From contig UQSB01000009.1 in the NCBI GenBank assembly GCA_900543505.1, forward strand, positions 1 to 51,127: 51,127 nt of DNA, given 5' to 3'. The position numbers and the translations under genes were made by a program. The stretch comes from an uncultured Collinsella sp. GTDB taxonomy: Bacteria > Actinomycetota > Coriobacteriia > Coriobacteriales > Coriobacteriaceae. The notes beneath the pieces are model-generated. The model saw only the letters and a program-made list of their open reading frames with translations, did not search any database and was not told where the DNA came from. Positions 48,104 to 51,127 of the stretch are shown here, piece after piece. Every line of letters starts with the position of its first letter. Position 1 is the first letter of the stretch.

Positions 48104-49090
48104 ATGGAAGACAAGAAGCGCATGCCAGCAGATAACCGCAAGGCCAAAACCCAGAGCGCTAGCTCCGCGGCCCCCTCCAGTGCGTCCGTCGATCGCCAGG
48201 TCCTCGAGGGCGCCGCCGTCCGCCGTCACGCCCGTCGCGCGCGTGCCTACATCGCGCTCGTTATGGTGGCGCTCGCCGCCACTTTGGGCGTCGCGACCTA
48301 CGCCTGGTTTACCAACAACATGAAGGTCAACACCAACTCGGTGAGCGTGCACAGCGACACGTCCAAGCTGGTGCTAGAGCTGGGCGACGCCGATCGCGGC
48401 AGCTGGTCGCAGCAGGGCGATGCATCTCTGGCCTCCACCGCGAGCGGGGCCGTGACGCTCTACCCGGTCTCGACCTTTGACCTCAACGGCTTTGCGGCCT
48501 GCGCGCAAAACAACTCGGCCGGCGATGCCGCGGTGTTTGAGCAGGCAAAAGACAACGGCTCCACCTACTATCACGGCTGGATTGACCTGCGTCCCACCAT
48601 TACGGGCACGGGCGCCAGCAAGGTTAAGGGCAAGGTGAGCCTGTATCTGGCCGAATCGCTGGTCCCGCAGGGCGCCAACGCCGAGCTGCTGCGCGCGGCT
48701 CGCGTGGGCATTAAGATCTCGAGCGGCAGCCAGGTGCTTGCCACCAACATCTTTGAGCTCGACAGTTCCGACAGCGGCCATCGCGGCGAGCATCCCACGA
48801 CCGCCCCGGCTGGCCTTGCTGGCTACGCCGATGGCATGCTCCTGGGCTGGCAAAACGGCCAGCTCGCTTGCGGTGCCAACGTGACGCAGGACCCGGCCGC
48901 TTATACGCTGGACACGAGCGAGACGGCCGAGCGCCCGCAAAACTCGCTCGCCACGCTGGCGCTGGGCCAGACCTATCGCCTGGACATCTATTACTACATC
49001 GAGGGAACCGACCCCGATAGCGCCGACTACCTGCATCAAGACCCGGGCACCCTGCACCTGGCGCTCTTTGCGACCCTGGACGGTGAGTAG
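48104..49090 (+). CDS. Surface protein with SipW-type leader, cluster gene 3 (328 aa)
   Basis: A longer cytoplasmic start (about 45 residues, Ser/Ala-rich then Arg-rich RRHARRARAY) precedes the helix ALVMVALAATLGVATYAWF (ATYAWF 64-69). The mature part has GKVSLYLAESLVPQGANAEL, LLRAARVGIKISSGSQVLA and a late LDIYYYIEGTDPDSADYL, the family motif with Ser for Cys. AAGGGGGG precedes ATG 48104. Without the second Cys it probably plays a different part in assembly than its neighbours. Confidence 0.8.
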   Translation: MEDKKRMPADNRKAKTQSASSAAPSSASVDRQVLEGAAVRRHARRARAYIALVMVALAATLGVATYAWFTNNMKVNTNSVSVHSDTSKLVLELGDADRGSWSQQGDASLASTASGAVTLYPVSTFDLNGFAACAQNNSAGDAAVFEQAKDNGSTYYHGWIDLRPTITGTGASKVKGKVSLYLAESLVPQGANAELLRAARVGIKISSGSQVLATNIFELDSSDSGHRGEHPTTAPAGLAGYADGMLLGWQNGQLACGANVTQDPAAYTLDTSETAERPQNSLATLALGQTYRLDIYYYIEGTDPDSADYLHQDPGTLHLALFATLDGE

Positions 49091-49092
49091 CC

Positions 49093-49899
49093 ATGACGCG
49101 TAAGCAACCCGCCGCCAGCTGCACGCCCGCCACCGGCAAGCCCGCCGGCGCCGCCGCACCTGCCGACACCGACTTGCGCCGCAAGCTCACCACCACCGTG
49201 GTGCTGGTGCTGTTTGCCCTGGTGGCGATAGTCATGGCAACCTTTGCCTGGTTCTCCATCGCCGATAGCGCCAAGACCCGCATGCTCATGATTGATGCCA
49301 ACGCCGACGGCTCGCTGCGCTTTGACCTGGACGAGCACTCCACGTTTGACGAATACGTCCACAGCCTGGGCTTCGACCAGATCTCGGCACGCATCGCCAG
49401 CGGAAAGGGCGTGGACATCGATGCATCCAGGCTCAAGCCCGTCACCACGAGCGACTACCAGACTTTTACCTTCGAGGACGGCTCCACCGCCGATCCCGCG
49501 ACCGGCGCCTACTTGGAGTTCACGCTGCACTTTATGAGCAGTACGGACCTGCGCGTTCGCCTGACCGGGCAGGACGGCGACGGTGGCGCGTCCGGCACGC
49601 GGTTTAGCTCCGACACGCAGGGCATGGCCAGCGCCATGCGCATGAGCTTTACCGCCGACGGTCACACCTGGGTCTACAACCCCAACGGAGGCGGAGGCTC
49701 GTCCGGTTCGGCCACCGTCTTTGGGCTCGACTCGGGAGTAGCGAACGCGGCCAGCGACATGTTCGACCTAATAAAAGATACGGACAAGCCGGTAGCCGTT
49801 CGCATATGGCTCGAGGGAACGGACCCAAATTGCACTAATATGCTAAAGGGAGCTAACTATTCGGTTTCGATGCGCTTTGAGGGCATCGAGGAACAGTAG
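49093..49899 (+). CDS. Surface protein with SipW-type leader, cluster gene 4 (268 aa)
   Basis: A 30-residue Pro/Ala-rich start is followed by KLTTTVVLVLFALVAIVMAT and FAWFSIAD (ATFAWF 49-54). The mature part contains YLEFTLHFMSSTDLRVRLTG, a Gly-rich stretch NPNGGGGSSGS and, near the end, VRIWLEGTDPNCTNMLKG, then YSVSMRFEGIEEQ. It starts two bases after the previous stop. The 60-base gap to sipW is the largest in the cluster. It is the last predicted substrate before the peptidase. Confidence 0.8.
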   Translation: MTRKQPAASCTPATGKPAGAAAPADTDLRRKLTTTVVLVLFALVAIVMATFAWFSIADSAKTRMLMIDANADGSLRFDLDEHSTFDEYVHSLGFDQISARIASGKGVDIDASRLKPVTTSDYQTFTFEDGSTADPATGAYLEFTLHFMSSTDLRVRLTGQDGDGGASGTRFSSDTQGMASAMRMSFTADGHTWVYNPNGGGGSSGSATVFGLDSGVANAASDMFDLIKDTDKPVAVRIWLEGTDPNCTNMLKGANYSVSMRFEGIEEQ

Positions 49900-49959
49900 A
49901 TATGCACGGCGGCCATCGGGCCGCGCACGACCTAGTCAGACACGGTAGTAAGGGACATC

Positions 49960-50709
49960 ATGCAATCTGTTAAAAAGGCCGCATCCATCGCACTGAGCGT
50001 CGTCATGTGGATCATCATCCTGGTGGCGGCCCTGTACGCGTTTACCACGCTCGCCACGCGCGAGGACGGCAGCGTCTCGGACATCGCCGGCTTCACCCCG
50101 CTCGCCGTACAGTCCGACTCCATGGCGCCCACGTTTAACAAGGGCGACCTCATCGTCATCAAAAAGTGCGACACCTCCAAGCTCGAGGTGGGCGACATCG
50201 TGACGTTCCACACCATTATCGACAACGAGTACGCGCTCAACACGCACCGCATCGCCGCCATCGACGAGATCAACGGCATGCGCAGCTTTACCACCAAGGG
50301 CGATAACAACGACGTGGCCGATTCGCACATCATCAGCGACGGCGACATCGTGGGCAAGTACGTGTTCGCGCTGCCGCAGATGGGCAAGGTCATGGACTTC
50401 CTGTCCAGCTCCATGGGCTTCCTCATCGTAATCGTGCTGCCCATGCTGCTGTTCTTTATCTACCAGGTGTATCACCTTATCGTGGTGGGCATGAACCTTA
50501 AGCGCGCCATGGCCGAGGAAGACCGCCTGGCCGCCGCGGCCGCCATCGTGGACGCCGAGGGCAAGGGTGACACCGCCGCCGTCACCGCCGATAACGCCGC
50601 CGAGCAGCTCGCCCAGGCCGAGGCCAAGCTCGAGGAAGCCCGTCGTCTGAAGGCCGAGGCCGAGGCGGCGATGAGCGCGACCAAGCAGGAGGATACCGAC
50701 GGTGAGTGA
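49960..50709 (+). CDS. sipW: ER-type signal peptidase I, SipW family (249 aa)
   Basis: SipW cleaves a special class of leaders such as those of TasA and TapA in Bacillus. The N-terminal helix is SVVMWIIILVAALYAFTTL (13-31). The catalytic Ser is S54 in VQSDSMAPTFNKGDL, and the ER/archaeal type is shown by His in place of Lys, H96 in YALNTHRIAAID. The later TKGDNNDVAD is also conserved. A second membrane segment (about 145-172) and an Ala/Glu-rich coiled tail (about 185-249) follow, the tail being longer than in Bacillus SipW. ATG 49960. It follows four substrate-like genes and overlaps the next gene by 8 bases. Confidence 0.93.
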   Translation: MQSVKKAASIALSVVMWIIILVAALYAFTTLATREDGSVSDIAGFTPLAVQSDSMAPTFNKGDLIVIKKCDTSKLEVGDIVTFHTIIDNEYALNTHRIAAIDEINGMRSFTTKGDNNDVADSHIISDGDIVGKYVFALPQMGKVMDFLSSSMGFLIVIVLPMLLFFIYQVYHLIVVGMNLKRAMAEEDRLAAAAAIVDAEGKGDTAAVTADNAAEQLAQAEAKLEEARRLKAEAEAAMSATKQEDTDGE

Positions 50710-51127
50710 GTTTCTGGGATTTGCCTGGGAGCTGCTGGCAAAGGTTGTCTACAACGTCGTTGCCGTTGTGAGCTCCATCCTTAACCTGCTGGTGTTTGGC
50801 TGGGTTGAGTACTTCAACATCTTTATGACCTACTTCACCACGTTTGACCTGGTGGGCAAGATCGGCGCGGTCATCCTGTTTGCCATGCTCATCGCGGTCC
50901 CCGTGCTGATCGTGGCCATCCTGGTCCACCGCTACCGCATCAACCGCCGCCTGCATCGCGACGACACGTCCAACAAAGCGCTCTATCGCGAGATCGGCCG
51001 CCTGAACAAGCAGGTGCTCGACCTGATGGACGAGAAGAACAAGCTGCTGGCGCTCAAGGTCAATGCCATGGGCGGTACCAAGCAGATTCCGTACGTGGGC
51101 GCCTCGGCCCTGGCCGACGACCACCTG
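50702..51127 (+). CDS. Membrane protein with coiled-coil tail, partial at window end
   Basis: GTG 50702 lies inside the end of sipW, overlapping it by 8 bases, and the frame stays open to the window edge (142 codons). Hydrophobic segments are VVYNVVAVVSSILNLLVFGW and IGAVILFAMLIAVPVLIVAI, followed by a basic RYRINRRLHRD and a helical EIGRLNKQVLDLMDEKNKLL. I do not recognise it. Coupling to sipW suggests a role in export or anchoring of the cluster proteins. Confidence 0.75.
   Translation, partial: MSEFLGFAWELLAKVVYNVVAVVSSILNLLVFGWVEYFNIFMTYFTTFDLVGKIGAVILFAMLIAVPVLIVAILVHRYRINRRLHRDDTSNKALYREIGRLNKQVLDLMDEKNKLLALKVNAMGGTKQIPYVGASALADDHL

Overview
The window looks like chromosomal DNA of a gut Coriobacteriia, most likely a Collinsella species. 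This is an inference from high-GC coding regions, several mannose-family PTS operons paired with FrlB-like SIS-domain proteins and GntR/UTRA regulators, an ER-type (SipW) signal peptidase with its putative substrates, and dense families of short palindromic intergenic repeats. No 16S gene is present to settle it.

Layout. 1-5.1 kb: housekeeping genes (3' part of mfd, PAP2 phosphatase, threonine aldolase, GNAT acetyltransferase). 5.1-15.3 kb: an amino-sugar or Amadori-type sugar catabolic region, with GntR regulator, SIS-domain protein, DMT exporter, PTS EIIAB-EIIC-EIID, second SIS protein, HAD phosphatase, YitT membrane protein and second GntR regulator. 15.3-15.7 kb: a dense block of hairpin repeats. 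15.7-26.6 kb: RecQ, a third GntR regulator with a third SIS protein, lactate/hydroxyacid dehydrogenase, MetA (homoserine acetyltransferase), 5-formyl-THF cyclo-ligase, a HicAB toxin-antitoxin pair and a large M16C metallopeptidase. 27.1-31.8 kb: a second complete PTS locus (GntR, EIIA, EIIB, SIS, EIIC, EIID), bracketed by two copies of a composite repeat. 32.4-37.0 kb: PilZ protein, a single-pass membrane protein and two small surface proteins with SipW-type leaders. 37.1-46.1 kb: an accessory island of lower GC. It holds a Sau3AI/MutH-like restriction-modification pair, a DUF5710 protein, small phage-like remnants, a second cytosine methyltransferase, a DUF262 + HEPN nuclease operon and an IS21 remnant, and ends at tRNA-Val(GAC). 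46.3-51.1 kb: four paralogous SipW-type leader proteins, the SipW signal peptidase and a partial membrane protein.

How the genes work together. Each PTS is expected to import and phosphorylate a sugar conjugate, which the SIS-domain protein then cleaves or isomerises; four GntR/UTRA proteins give substrate-responsive control. The 8-mer ACGTTATA lies upstream of four genes in two separate loci, so one regulator may tie them together. In the surface module, SipW probably processes the small AWF-leader proteins, and the PilZ protein may connect surface structures to cyclic di-GMP.

Most notable for follow-up: (i) the SipW/AWF protein family sharing a late WLEGxDPxC motif; (ii) the DUF262-HEPN-methyltransferase cluster as a candidate defence system; (iii) several structured intergenic repeat families, one with compensatory base changes, that bracket metabolic loci. 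All functions are read from sequence motifs; no database search was possible.
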